A program made the position numbers and the translations under genes. A DNA stretch of 64,000 nucleotides from DAIDKA01 sp035487155 (lineage in GTDB: Bacteria; Pseudomonadota; Gammaproteobacteria; Steroidobacterales; Steroidobacteraceae), in the NCBI GenBank assembly GCA_035487155.1, contig DATHMK010000038.1, forward strand, positions 19,759 through 83,758, read 5' to 3'. Below the pieces are notes generated by a model. The model searched no databases. It worked only from the letters and a program-made list of their open reading frames with translations, and had not been told where the DNA came from. Below are positions 49,515 through 57,481 of the stretch, in pieces (positions within the stretch are counted from its first letter, which is position 1; each line of letters begins with the position of its first letter).

Positions 49515-51092
49515 TTGCTGCGACGCCTATCGCCCCGCCTGAGCGCAGCGCTATGCGCCGCACTGCTACTGCTGTGTGGCTGCGCCAGTGTTCCTCCGGG
49601 GCGAGACTACCCGCGCACGGTGAGCGTGGCATTGGCCGATCCGCAGGCCACGGCGTTCGGTGCCCGCTTCGGCGCGCTCGCCCAGGCGCATTCGGGCGCC
49701 TCGGCCTTTCACATCCTGAATGTCGGCGTCGACGGACTGCTCACCCGGGTTCAGATGATCGATGCGGCCCAGAAAACTCTGGATCTGCAGTACTTCATCT
49801 TCCGCGGTGACACCACCGGCCGGCTGATTCTGGATGCCCTGAGCCGTGCCGCATCCCGCGGTGTTGCCATCCGACTTCTGGTCGATGACGGTGACACCGT
49901 TGGCGGGGACGAACAGGTGCTGGCACTGGGCAGTCATAGCCTGGTCGAAGTGCGGGTCTTCAATCCCTTCCGTTACCGGGGCCACAACCCGCTGCTGCGC
50001 GCCCTGGAATTTGCCGGTAACTCCACACGCCTGGACTACCGCATGCACAACAAGCTGCTGGTCGTGGACAACACACTGGCATTGGTCGGTGGCCGCAACA
50101 TCGGCAATGAGTATTTCCAGGTCGATCCCCAAGCCCAGTCCGCCGATGACGATGTGTTCGTGGCCGGGCCGATCGTGCACACGCTATCGATGACCTTTGA
50201 CCAGTACTGGAACAGCGATCTGGCGGTCCCGGCCGCGGCGCTGGCCTCCCTGACAGACGCGGCGGCGCAGCGCCATCGGCCGGCACGCGCCCAGGTCGAT
50301 GGCATCGACTACTCCGCCCGCATCGCCAGCGGCGAACCCTTCGCCAGCCTCCTGGATGGCAAGCTTGCGCTGGTGTGGGCGCAGGCCCAGGTCCTGTGCG
50401 ACAGCCCGGACAAGAAGAGCGCCGATGCCGGGCAGAGCGGGCATGTGATGGTACGGGACGTGCTGCAGGCGGCACGCCAGGTGAGCAGCGAGTTCCTGAT
50501 GATCAATCCCTACATTGTGCCAACGCATGGTGAATCGGCCATGCTGGATGAGCTGCGGGACCGCAATGTTCAAGTCGGTATCATCACCAATTCCCTGCAG
50601 TCGACCCGCGACCTGCTCGCCTTTGCCGGCTACACCCGCTCACGGCAGGACATGCTGCGGCACGGCATCAATCTGTACGAGGTGCGGGCAAAATTAGGTT
50701 CCACCCGCGGCAGCGGCCAGACCCCGCGCGTGTCGCGTCTGGGGACCTACGACCTGCACGGCAAGCTGCTGGTGTTCGACCGGCAGCGCCTGTTCATCGG
50801 GTCGATGAATTTCGATGAACGCTCGCGACACCTGAATACCGAAATCGGTCTGATCATCGACAGTCCGGAACTGGCCGCGCAGACGGCGACCCGATTCAGC
50901 GCCATGGCGCAGCTGGACAATGCCTATCAGCCCGCCTTGCTGGTGGATCCCCACTCCGGGCATGAACGCCTGCAATGGAGCACGCGCGAAAACGGCGCGG
51001 TGGTGGTGTATCACGAGGAGCCGGCGCCCAATGGCTGGCGGCGCTTCATGGCGCGCCTGCTCGCCTTGTTGCCGGTGCGCCGGGAACTGTAA
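49515..51092 (+). CDS. clsC: Phospholipase D family lipoprotein, cardiolipin synthase C-like
   Basis: A 525-residue PLD-superfamily protein with two HKD motifs: HNKLLVVD (H178), followed by VGGRNIGNEYF, and HGKLLVFD (H415), followed by IGSMNFDERS. This is the arrangement of ClsC, which joins phosphatidylglycerol and phosphatidylethanolamine into cardiolipin. A signal peptide with a lipobox-like LLCGC predicts a lipoprotein. The start is TTG at 49515, four bases after GGGAGG; TTG at 49503 and CTG at 49518 are alternatives. The gene symbol reflects similarity, not proof. Confidence 0.85.
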   Translation: MLRRLSPRLSAALCAALLLLCGCASVPPGRDYPRTVSVALADPQATAFGARFGALAQAHSGASAFHILNVGVDGLLTRVQMIDAAQKTLDLQYFIFRGDTTGRLILDALSRAASRGVAIRLLVDDGDTVGGDEQVLALGSHSLVEVRVFNPFRYRGHNPLLRALEFAGNSTRLDYRMHNKLLVVDNTLALVGGRNIGNEYFQVDPQAQSADDDVFVAGPIVHTLSMTFDQYWNSDLAVPAAALASLTDAAAQRHRPARAQVDGIDYSARIASGEPFASLLDGKLALVWAQAQVLCDSPDKKSADAGQSGHVMVRDVLQAARQVSSEFLMINPYIVPTHGESAMLDELRDRNVQVGIITNSLQSTRDLLAFAGYTRSRQDMLRHGINLYEVRAKLGSTRGSGQTPRVSRLGTYDLHGKLLVFDRQRLFIGSMNFDERSRHLNTEIGLIIDSPELAAQTATRFSAMAQLDNAYQPALLVDPHSGHERLQWSTRENGAVVVYHEEPAPNGWRRFMARLLALLPVRREL

Positions 51093-51099
51093 AAAAGAA

Positions 51100-51131
51100 G
51101 CCCGCCGACTCCGAGGGAGAAGTGGGCGGGC
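51100..51131 (-). terminator. Rho-independent terminator pointing leftward, behind a rightward gene
   Basis: GCCCGCC (51131-51125 read leftward) pairs with GGCGGGC (51106-51100), and the leftward strand then reads TTCTTTTTTAC, a strong U-run. The PLD gene transcribed rightward ends at 51092. The T-tract is on the side that stops antisense transcription coming from the right, although no leftward gene exists there. Read rightward the stem has no U-run. Confidence 0.55.
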
Positions 51132-51266
51132 ATCGGTTCCGTTGCTGACGGAGCCGGAGGGGGGGACCGGTGCAGGTGCCGCGTGGTCGTTGCGCCTGCT
51201 GAAAATCGTATGGGGGAGATTAGGGAGGCTGCGGCGGGCAGTCTGCCAAAACTGTGCCCAAGACAC

Positions 51267-51284
51267 TGTAGTCGGGTTCCTACG
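51267..51284. promoter_or_regulatory. Variant inverted repeat TGTAGT-N6-CCTACG upstream of the ferritin-like gene
   Basis: TGTAGT, CGGGTT, CCTACG: the arms keep GTAG and CTAC with a six-base spacer, and the right flank (CTGCG) follows the pattern of the copies at 27103 and 49423. It lies 109 bases before the ferritin-like start, a distance similar to the other sites. Confidence 0.45.
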
Positions 51285-51294
51285 CTGCGGCCTG

Positions 51295-51306
51295 AGGTGC
51301 GCACCT
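51295..51306. promoter_or_regulatory. 12-bp perfect palindrome AGGTGCGCACCT
   Basis: A perfect palindrome without spacer, ten bases downstream of the GTAG-type repeat and 87 bases upstream of the ferritin-like gene. It may be an operator; a chance occurrence in GC-rich DNA is possible. Confidence 0.3.
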
Positions 51307-51392
51307 ACGACAGCGAAGCTGGGGCGCCGACAGGAGCGGTGCCTGGTAAGTGGCATGTTGCCCCTCCGCTTGTCGATGAAGGGATTCCACCC

Positions 51393-51917
51393 ATGTCCGT
51401 GGTGAAGAAGCTGCACCGGATGGCACGGCCCGATGTTGAGCTGGAGGTCGTAAGCGGCTTTCGCGGCGACCGTAAGACCGTGCTGCGCCTGCTCAATGAA
51501 GCGCTCGCCACCGAGATCGTCTGCATGCTGCGCTACCGTCGCCACCATTTCATGGCGCGGGGTCTGGTCGCGCAACGCATTGCAGAGGAATTCCTGGTGC
51601 ATGCCGATGAGGAGCTGGCGCATGCGGACCTCCTAGCCGAGCGCATCGTGCAGCTGGGCGGTGAACCGGACTTTGCGCCTGACACCTTGAAGGAGCGCAG
51701 CCACGCTGAGTACGTTCCCGCCACCACCATTGTTGAGATGGTCCGCGAGAACCTGCTCGCCGAGCGCCTGACGATCGCCAGTTACCGCGGCTTGATCGAG
51801 TACCTGGGCAAGCATGACCCGGCGACGCGCCGCATGCTCGAGGGCATCCTGGGCATCAAGGAAGCCCACGCGGATGAGCTGTTGGATCTGCTGCAGAGTG
51901 ATACCCGCGCCCAATGA
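51393..51917 (+). CDS. Ferritin-like (bacterioferritin-type) di-iron protein
   Basis: A 174-residue four-helix-bundle protein. Candidate metal ligands follow the ferritin pattern: E41 (ATEIVCMLRY), E74 and H77 (ADEELAHAD), E124 (LLAERL), E157 and H159 (KEAHADEL). The E41 to E74 to H77 spacing equals that of bacterioferritin. It probably oxidises and stores iron or scavenges peroxide. The start at 51393 has GAAGGG upstream; the frame is open to 51183. Two candidate operators lie upstream. Confidence 0.85.
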   Translation: MSVVKKLHRMARPDVELEVVSGFRGDRKTVLRLLNEALATEIVCMLRYRRHHFMARGLVAQRIAEEFLVHADEELAHADLLAERIVQLGGEPDFAPDTLKERSHAEYVPATTIVEMVRENLLAERLTIASYRGLIEYLGKHDPATRRMLEGILGIKEAHADELLDLLQSDTRAQ

Positions 51918-52111
51918 GGCGCTGCGCAGGGCGGCGCCGCACATTTGAGCGATCCAGCGCTCTGCGGCGCCTTATATTTCAGTAAATTGCGCCTATTTCT
52001 TCACCTGAAGCGGCCGAATCGAGCCGCAGGCTTGCCGAGCAAATTCGCCGTGCGCGGCTAGCGGTTGCGGCCTTCCATGACGGTATGCTGTGGCCTGCCC
52101 GGAGGAAAGTC

Positions 52112-52396
52112 GTGTCGGACAAGTCAAATCGCATCATCGTCACCGTGGTCGGTCACGACCGCACCGGCATCATTGCCGAAACCTCGCGCGTGCTGGCGGA
52201 CGCCGGCGTCAACATCGTGGATATCTCCCAGACCCTGCTCGGGGAGTTCTTCGTCATGATCCTGCTGGCGGACGTGGCGCAGGCCACCCTGGGACTTGAT
52301 GCGCTCAAAGCGCAGCTGCACGCCAAGGCCCAGCAGCTGGGCCTGAGGATCGATGCGCAGCATGAAGACGTCTTCAAATTCATGCACCGCGTCTAG
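52112..52396 (+). CDS. ACT-domain regulatory protein (UPF0237-like)
   Basis: A 94-residue protein made of one ACT domain (RIIVTVVGHDRTGIIAETSRVLADAGVNIVD begins it), a small-ligand-binding fold that usually senses amino acids. The GTG at 52112 is chosen because GGAGG lies six bases before it. It is immediately followed by the UPF0210 gene, a pair that is conserved across many bacteria and archaea, suggesting that it regulates or partners that protein. Confidence 0.88.
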   Translation: MSDKSNRIIVTVVGHDRTGIIAETSRVLADAGVNIVDISQTLLGEFFVMILLADVAQATLGLDALKAQLHAKAQQLGLRIDAQHEDVFKFMHRV

Positions 52397-52403
52397 GTCA
52401 ACC

Positions 52404-53774
52404 ATGCGCAATGTTCACTTCGAACCCGAGGAGATCCTGGAGACCGTCCAGATGGTCCAGATGGAGAATCTGGACATCCGCACCATCACCATGGGCATCA
52501 GCCTGCGCGACTGCGCACACCCGCAGCTGGCACACTCCGCACAGCGGGCCTACGACAAGATCTGCCGTTACGCGGAGAAGCTGGTGCGCGTCGGGGATGA
52601 GCTGGAACGCGAGTACGGCATCCCCATCATCAACCGGCGCATTTCAGTCACCCCGATCGCCCTGGTGGCCGAGAGTTCGGCGGCCGATGACTATGTGGCC
52701 ATGGCCCAGGCACTGGACCGCGCGGCGCTCACGGTAGGCGTGAATTTCATTGGCGGGTTCTCCGCCCTGGTTCACAAGGGACTCACCCCTGGCGATCGCA
52801 TCCTGATCGATTCTCTGCCCCAGGCACTGGCCGTGACCGAGCGGGTCTGTGCCTCGGTCAACGTGGCCAGTACCCGGGCCGGCATCAACATGACCGCAGT
52901 GGGTCGCATGGGGGAGATCATCCTGGATTGCGCCCGGGCGACGGCGGATCGGGATGGCCTGGGTTGCGCCAAGCTGGTGGTGTTCTGCAATGCCGTGGAG
53001 GACAACCCCTTCATGGCCGGCGCCTTCCATGGCATCGGCGAGCCGGAGTGCGTGATCAATGTCGGGGTCAGCGGCCCCGGGGCGGTACTGTCGGCCGTGC
53101 GGCGGGCCCCGGAGGCCGACCTGGGCGAGCTGGCCGCCATCATCAAGCGCACGGCCTTCAAGATCACCCGCATGGGGGAGCTCATCGGCCGGCGGGCCTC
53201 GGAGCGCCTGGGGGTGCCCTTCGGCATCGTCGATCTGTCCCTGGCCCCGACCCCGGCTCAGGGCGACAGCGTGGCCCAGATCCTGGAGGCGATGGGACTG
53301 GAGCGGGTGGGTACCCACGGCTCCACGGCCGCCCTGGCCATGCTCAACGACGCGGTCAAGAAGGGGGGTGCCATGGCCTCCTCCCATGTCGGCGGCCTGT
53401 CCGGGGCCTTCATACCGGTGAGCGAGGACATCGGCATGATCGAGGCGGCCGAGGCCGGCACCCTGACCCTGGACAAGCTCGAGGCCATGACCTGCGTCTG
53501 TTCGGTGGGACTGGACATGATCGCCGTCCCCGGGGACACCCCGGCAGCCACCCTGTCGGCCATCATTGCCGATGAGGCGGCCATCGGCATGATCAACCGC
53601 AAGACCACGGCGGTGCGCATCATCCCCGCCCCCGGCAAGGGGGTCGGGGACTTCGTGGAGTTCGGCGGCCTGCTGGGGCGCGCGCCGGTCATGGCGGTGC
53701 ACCGGCAGTCCAGCGCGGCCTTCGTCCGGCGCGGCGGCCGGATCCCGGCACCCATCCAGGCATTGAACAATTGA
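52404..53774 (+). CDS. PFL family protein UPF0210 (DUF711)
   Basis: A 456-residue protein of the UPF0210 family, related in fold to pyruvate formate-lyase-like proteins but with no proven activity. Typical segments include GISLRDCAHPQ near the N-terminus, VGVNFIGGFSALVHKG and GRMGEIILDCA in the middle, and RIIPAPGKGVGDFVEFGGLLG near the end. It starts seven bases after the ACT gene. Length is normal for the family. Confidence 0.92.
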   Translation: MRNVHFEPEEILETVQMVQMENLDIRTITMGISLRDCAHPQLAHSAQRAYDKICRYAEKLVRVGDELEREYGIPIINRRISVTPIALVAESSAADDYVAMAQALDRAALTVGVNFIGGFSALVHKGLTPGDRILIDSLPQALAVTERVCASVNVASTRAGINMTAVGRMGEIILDCARATADRDGLGCAKLVVFCNAVEDNPFMAGAFHGIGEPECVINVGVSGPGAVLSAVRRAPEADLGELAAIIKRTAFKITRMGELIGRRASERLGVPFGIVDLSLAPTPAQGDSVAQILEAMGLERVGTHGSTAALAMLNDAVKKGGAMASSHVGGLSGAFIPVSEDIGMIEAAEAGTLTLDKLEAMTCVCSVGLDMIAVPGDTPAATLSAIIADEAAIGMINRKTTAVRIIPAPGKGVGDFVEFGGLLGRAPVMAVHRQSSAAFVRRGGRIPAPIQALNN

Positions 53775-53967
53775 TGCACCACCGTAAAATCAAGCACCTG
53801 CCCGGGCACTCGTGTATGCTGCGCCCCGGATCGTGATCTTTAGAGCCTTGTTTGCAACGACCTTTGTCCACACCGACCTTCAGTCAAACCGACAATCGGC
53901 TGCGCCCAGGCGGGCGCTGCTTCCCGTCAAGAAGCCGCACCTCAACCAAAGTATCCGCGAACCAGGA

Positions 53968-53997
53968 GGCAGGTCTTCCTGCCGGATGTTCTTTTTT
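53968..53997 (+). terminator. Leader hairpin with U-run just before the RRM gene
   Basis: GGCAGG pairs with CCTGCC around TCTT (53968-53983), followed by GGATGTTCTTTTTT. It ends only 18 bases before the GTG of the RNA-binding protein. It may be an attenuator or cold-sensitive leader element for that gene; as a plain terminator for the UPF0210 gene it would lie oddly far (about 190 bases) from the stop. Confidence 0.5.
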
Positions 53998-54015
53998 ATT
54001 CGTGAGTAACTGTTA

Positions 54016-54342
54016 GTGACCAAATTATTTGTTGGAAATCTTCCCTTCTCCGCAACTGAAGAGGCGGTCCGCGCCCTGTTCGAGAAGCATGGTACGGTCG
54101 AGAAGATCGCGCTGATTACCGATCGCGAGACCGGTCGTCCCCGCGGCTTCGGCTTCGTGGAAATGGCCAATGCCGATGCCTCACGCGCCATGTCGGCGCT
54201 GAATGGCACCGACTTCGAAGGTCGCAGCCTGAAGATCGACGAGGCCCAGGCGCGTGAGCGCACCGGCGGTGGTGGCGGCGGTGGCAACCGCGGCGGCTAC
54301 GGCGGCGGTGGCGGTGGCGGTGGCGGCGGTCGCCGCTACTAA
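54016..54342 (+). CDS. Glycine-rich RNA-binding protein (single RRM)
   Basis: A 108-residue protein with one RRM domain: RNP2 is KLFVGNLPF at the N-terminus, RNP1 is RGFGFVEM at about 44-51. A Gly/Arg tail (RTGGGGGGGNRGGYGGG) follows, as in cyanobacterial and proteobacterial Rbp proteins, which are often cold-induced RNA chaperones. Start is GTG at 54016 with no strong Shine-Dalgarno sequence, so translation is probably controlled through the leader. Confidence 0.92.
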   Translation: MTKLFVGNLPFSATEEAVRALFEKHGTVEKIALITDRETGRPRGFGFVEMANADASRAMSALNGTDFEGRSLKIDEAQARERTGGGGGGGNRGGYGGGGGGGGGGRRY

Positions 54343-54374
54343 GCACTGCGCCTCGGTTCCGAGGCTCTGAGCTG

Positions 54375-54409
54375 GCGGGCTTCCGGCGCCTTCGGGACCG
54401 GAAGCCCGC
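54375..54409 (+). terminator. Strong 12-bp hairpin after the RRM gene
   Basis: GCGGGCTTCCGG pairs perfectly with CCGGAAGCCCGC around an 11-base loop, 33 bases past the stop. It is followed by AATCAATTTCC, only a weak U-run. A smaller hairpin (GCCTCGG/CCGAGGC) precedes it at 54351-54366. It probably ends the RRM transcript. Confidence 0.65.
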
Positions 54410-54438
54410 AATCAATTTCCCAACCCTGGATCGTCGTG

Positions 54439-54843
54439 ATGAAGACGAAGAGCTACCTTGTCCAGGACGATTGCCGGCGCATTATCGACGCCGCAACCGC
54501 CCATGCCCGCGCCAGGAACTGGGCGGTGAGCATCTGCGTATGCGATGACGGCGGCCATATCCTGCGCCTGGAGCGCCTGGATGGCGCGCCACCCTTCACC
54601 GCGCAAATGGCGATGGCCAAGGCCAGCACGGCGGCGCTGGGCCGCCGCGAATCCAAGACCTTTGAAGAAGCCATCAACCAGGGCCGCACGGCGCTGGTGA
54701 CCGCTCCCATCCAGGGGCTTCTGGAAGGTGGCGTTCCCGTCATCATCGATGGTCAGGTGATTGCGGCCGTCGGCGTCTCCGGCGTCAAGTCGGTCGAAGA
54801 TGCCGAAATCGCCCGGGCCGGCATCGCGGCCCTGACTGCATAG
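54439..54843 (+). CDS. GlcG/HbpS family (DUF336) protein
   Basis: A 134-residue protein of the GlcG/HbpS fold, recognised by VCDDGGHILRLERLDGAPPFTAQMAMAKASTAA and, near the end, VIAAVGVSGVKSVEDAEIARAG. Members bind heme or corrinoid-like ligands or act with glycolate and diol metabolism. No signal peptide is seen, so it is cytosolic here. The ATG at 54439 follows a GTG at 54436. It is convergent with the RES toxin gene. Confidence 0.88.
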   Translation: MKTKSYLVQDDCRRIIDAATAHARARNWAVSICVCDDGGHILRLERLDGAPPFTAQMAMAKASTAALGRRESKTFEEAINQGRTALVTAPIQGLLEGGVPVIIDGQVIAAVGVSGVKSVEDAEIARAGIAALTA

Positions 54844-54849
54844 CCGCCT

Positions 54850-55536
54850 TCAAGGCACCGCTTCGATCACCGGCAGCGGCCTGCCCTGCCAGCGGAACCG
54901 CCAGGTCCTGCCCTTGCGCAAATGGCTCACCAGCGCCGGCCTGAAGAGCGCCAGACAGGTGCCCCCTTTGCGCCTGACGCTGGGATAAATCACGCCCTGG
55001 GACCCGGCTGCGAGCAGCCGTTCGGCCAGCAGCTGCGAAGCCACGTAGCTGTCCGGTGCCAGACAATTGCCAAACGGCGGCGCCTCACGCAAGTCGTGCA
55101 ATGGCGCACTGACATCGGCCTGGTAGTCATCGTAGGTGACCACGTCCTCGAAGCGGCCGATCTCGGCCAGCTGCACGGCCTTGTGAAAGGCCACCTCGGC
55201 CTGCGCCGTGCGCAGTTCAAAGGCCGCGTACCAGGCGCCGCGTTCCGGGCCATTGAAGCGACTGCCATAGGGATGCGCATGCGTGAAGGCGGCATTGACC
55301 ACGCGGTAGTACGGCACACCGAAGATGAGTTCATGTACGCCGATGCCACCCAGACGCTGGTTCTCGGCCAGCAGCCGATCGTTGGTGGCGTGGTCAAGCT
55401 GGAAGATATCGGCCAGGTGTGCCTCATCATCGGCGATGAGCGCCAGGACGCTGCCGGGCTCGCTGTACTGGGAGGGGATGAGCCGATGGGTATCGTAGCG
55501 CCGGACCAGGGATACCGCGGGCAGCGCGGGTGCCAC
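54850..55536 (-). CDS. RES-domain NAD-degrading toxin
   Basis: A 228-residue RES-domain protein. RES toxins phosphorolyse NAD+ and arrest growth. Family features include SRFNGPERGAWYAAFELRTAQAEVAFH in the centre and the C-terminal Ser/Asn motif region (SQGVIYPSVRRKGGTCLALFRP). The start is GTG at 55536, seven bases behind the antitoxin stop, as usual for Xre-RES pairs in which the antitoxin comes first. Confidence 0.9.
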   Translation of the reverse strand: MAPALPAVSLVRRYDTHRLIPSQYSEPGSVLALIADDEAHLADIFQLDHATNDRLLAENQRLGGIGVHELIFGVPYYRVVNAAFTHAHPYGSRFNGPERGAWYAAFELRTAQAEVAFHKAVQLAEIGRFEDVVTYDDYQADVSAPLHDLREAPPFGNCLAPDSYVASQLLAERLLAAGSQGVIYPSVRRKGGTCLALFRPALVSHLRKGRTWRFRWQGRPLPVIEAVP

Positions 55537-55542
55537 CGTCGC

Positions 55543-55980
55543 TCACACCCCGCCGCGACGCGCGTCGAGCAGACGGCGCACCGTCTGCAGCGCCGGCACT
55601 CCGCCGCGCACCATATAGGCCAGCGGCGTATCACCGCCGAACAGCCGCTGGCTGTTCGGCAACTGCACCCACTGATCCGCAAGCGCCCGCGAATGCAGAA
55701 TGTGCAGGGCCTTGAAAATGCCGATCAAGTACGACACGCGCAACAGCCGGTCGGCCTCCAGCACCTTGCCCGCCGCGGCGCGCTTGAGCTCGTAATAAGG
55801 GCCGTTGCTGACTCCGCCCAGCAGCGCCCGGGCATCCTCATCGCGCACCTGCCAGCGCTCCATGATGTTGAAGAAGGCCTTGAGGGCCGAGGCGCTGAGG
55901 CGTTCGCGCTCGGCACGCGAATTCAGATCCACCAGCGGCGAGGGTTCGTAACGCGTATCCGGATAACTGAGCCCGGCCAT
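55543..55980 (-). CDS. Xre/MbcA/ParS-type antitoxin
   Basis: A 145-residue antitoxin with an N-terminal helix-turn-helix (about 20-70, ALKAFFNIMERWQVRDEDARALLG) and a C-terminal toxin-binding domain (DUF2384 type) marked by LFGGDTPLAYMVRGG. It would neutralise the RES toxin and repress its own promoter. The ATG has TAGGAG at ideal spacing. A palindrome lies in the promoter region upstream. Confidence 0.9.
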   Translation of the reverse strand: MAGLSYPDTRYEPSPLVDLNSRAERERLSASALKAFFNIMERWQVRDEDARALLGGVSNGPYYELKRAAAGKVLEADRLLRVSYLIGIFKALHILHSRALADQWVQLPNSQRLFGGDTPLAYMVRGGVPALQTVRRLLDARRGGV

Positions 55981-56001
55981 GCAACTTCTCCTATACGGAA
56001 T

Positions 56002-56030
56002 AGATTACGCTCCTGATCAGGATAGATCAA
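56002..56030 (-). promoter_or_regulatory. Predicted promoter with operator palindrome for the Xre-RES pair
   Basis: Read leftward, TTGATC (56030-56025) and TAATCT (56007-56002) are separated by exactly 17 bases. The perfect palindrome TCCTGATCAGGA (56011-56022) sits between them, a classic place for autorepression by the Xre antitoxin. The -10 match is weak, so the hexamers are less sure than the palindrome. Confidence 0.5.
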
Positions 56031-56145
56031 ACCCAGCCACCGCAGCGTGACCATTGCCGGCGGCAGAAGTTCCACAGGCGAAATTGGGCTTGCCGGCAAC
56101 CAGCAGTGCTGCGAGCATTGCCGCCCACCGTTCGCAGGAGCCTCC

Positions 56146-57477
56146 ATGTTCAGTCTTTCCGTGACCCGCCCCGCCACCCGTGTGTGGCTCCTACTGCCCG
56201 TATTCGCCCTGTCCAGCTGCGGTGGCAACAACACCGGCGCGATCATCACCGTGCCCAATTCGGTGGTGGTGGCGGATACCAGAAATAACGGCGTTCTGGA
56301 CATCATCCTCGCCTCCGCGCAGATCGATGAAACCGGGCTCACCCAACCGCCCGGCCTGCTGGATGTGATCCTCAACTCCGCCGCCACGCCTGGCACCTTC
56401 GCGGCCGGCGTCACTTACGACAGTTCCGCCTCCCCGCCCTCCGGTTTGGCTGTCGGGGACCTGACCGGCAATGGCAGCAAGGATATGGTGGTGGCCAATA
56501 TCACCGCCGGCACGCTCTCGGTGTTCATGGAGACCTCACCCACCTCGGGAGCCTACAGCCCCGCCACCATCATCACCGTGGGCGGCCAACCCAATGACGT
56601 GCAGATCGCCGACATCAATGGCGATGGTCTTCCGGATCTCATCGTCGCGGACAACACCGGCAAGGTCACCTATCTGCTGCAGAACCCCGCCAGCCCGGGC
56701 ACCTTTCAGGCGGGTGTCAGTCTGCCCATCAACAATCCGGCCATCACCGCCGAGGGCTCGGCTTTCAGCACCCGCGCCATCGCGGTGGCGGTCGGGGACC
56801 TCAATGGTGATGGCCTGCCGGACCTGGCCGTGACCAGCTTCGACATCAACGGCAACCTGGGTCAGGTGACCGTTTACTTTCAGGATCCGGCCAGCCCGGG
56901 CAGCTTCATCACCACCCCCACGGTTTTCAGCACCTACTGTGAACCCACCCAGATCCGCATCGTGGATGTGAACAAGGACGGCGCCAACGACATGGTGGTG
57001 GCCTGTCAGGGAACGGGGACTTTCGAGGACGCTAACGGCGCCATCGACGGCAACCCTCTGGGCCAGATTGCCGTGGCGGAATCCCTGTACGGGGCGATGG
57101 TCATCCTCCAGGATCCCAGCAGTCCCGGCACCTTTCCGCCACCGGTCGTGTACCCCACGATACAAGGATCCCTCAGCGTGGCCGTCGCCGATTTCAATAT
57201 GGATGGGTGGCCGGATATCGCCATGAGCAGCCTCTTACAAGAGGGTGAAGGCACCGTGGCGACATTGACCCAGGACCCCGCCAATCCCGGAACCTTCATC
57301 AACCTGGCCACCTACCTCGGCGAGGGCCAACCCTCATCGATTGTCATCGGTGACGTCAACAACGATGGCCTGCCCGATCTCATCACGGCCGATTCCACCA
57401 GCGCGGTGTGGTATACGAATTCAAGCTCCGCCCCCGGTACCTTCGGCTCGCAGGGCCAGGTCGGGTTCACCGACTAG
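56146..57477 (+). CDS. FG-GAP/VCBS repeat lipoprotein
   Basis: A 443-residue lipoprotein with signal peptide and LSSCGG lipobox. The body is a predicted beta-propeller with calcium-binding repeats of the form DxNxDGxxD: DINGDGLPDLIV, DLNGDGLPDLAV, DVNKDGANDMVV, DFNMDGWPDIAM and DVNNDGLPDLIT. Such FG-GAP proteins act in adhesion or surface binding. The ATG at 56146 follows AGGAG. Its 3' end is five bases from the convergent permease gene. Confidence 0.88.
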   Translation: MFSLSVTRPATRVWLLLPVFALSSCGGNNTGAIITVPNSVVVADTRNNGVLDIILASAQIDETGLTQPPGLLDVILNSAATPGTFAAGVTYDSSASPPSGLAVGDLTGNGSKDMVVANITAGTLSVFMETSPTSGAYSPATIITVGGQPNDVQIADINGDGLPDLIVADNTGKVTYLLQNPASPGTFQAGVSLPINNPAITAEGSAFSTRAIAVAVGDLNGDGLPDLAVTSFDINGNLGQVTVYFQDPASPGSFITTPTVFSTYCEPTQIRIVDVNKDGANDMVVACQGTGTFEDANGAIDGNPLGQIAVAESLYGAMVILQDPSSPGTFPPPVVYPTIQGSLSVAVADFNMDGWPDIAMSSLLQEGEGTVATLTQDPANPGTFINLATYLGEGQPSSIVIGDVNNDGLPDLITADSTSAVWYTNSSSAPGTFGSQGQVGFTD

Positions 57478-57481
57478 GGGT

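Larger units (their letters stand above)
51093..51392. other. Intergenic region before the ferritin-like gene
   Basis: These 300 bases contain a terminator-like hairpin at 51100-51131, a GTAG-type inverted repeat at 51267-51284 and a perfect palindrome at 51295-51306. No protein-coding frame is convincing. The frame of the ferritin-like gene is open through part of it but lacks a good start. Confidence 0.5.
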
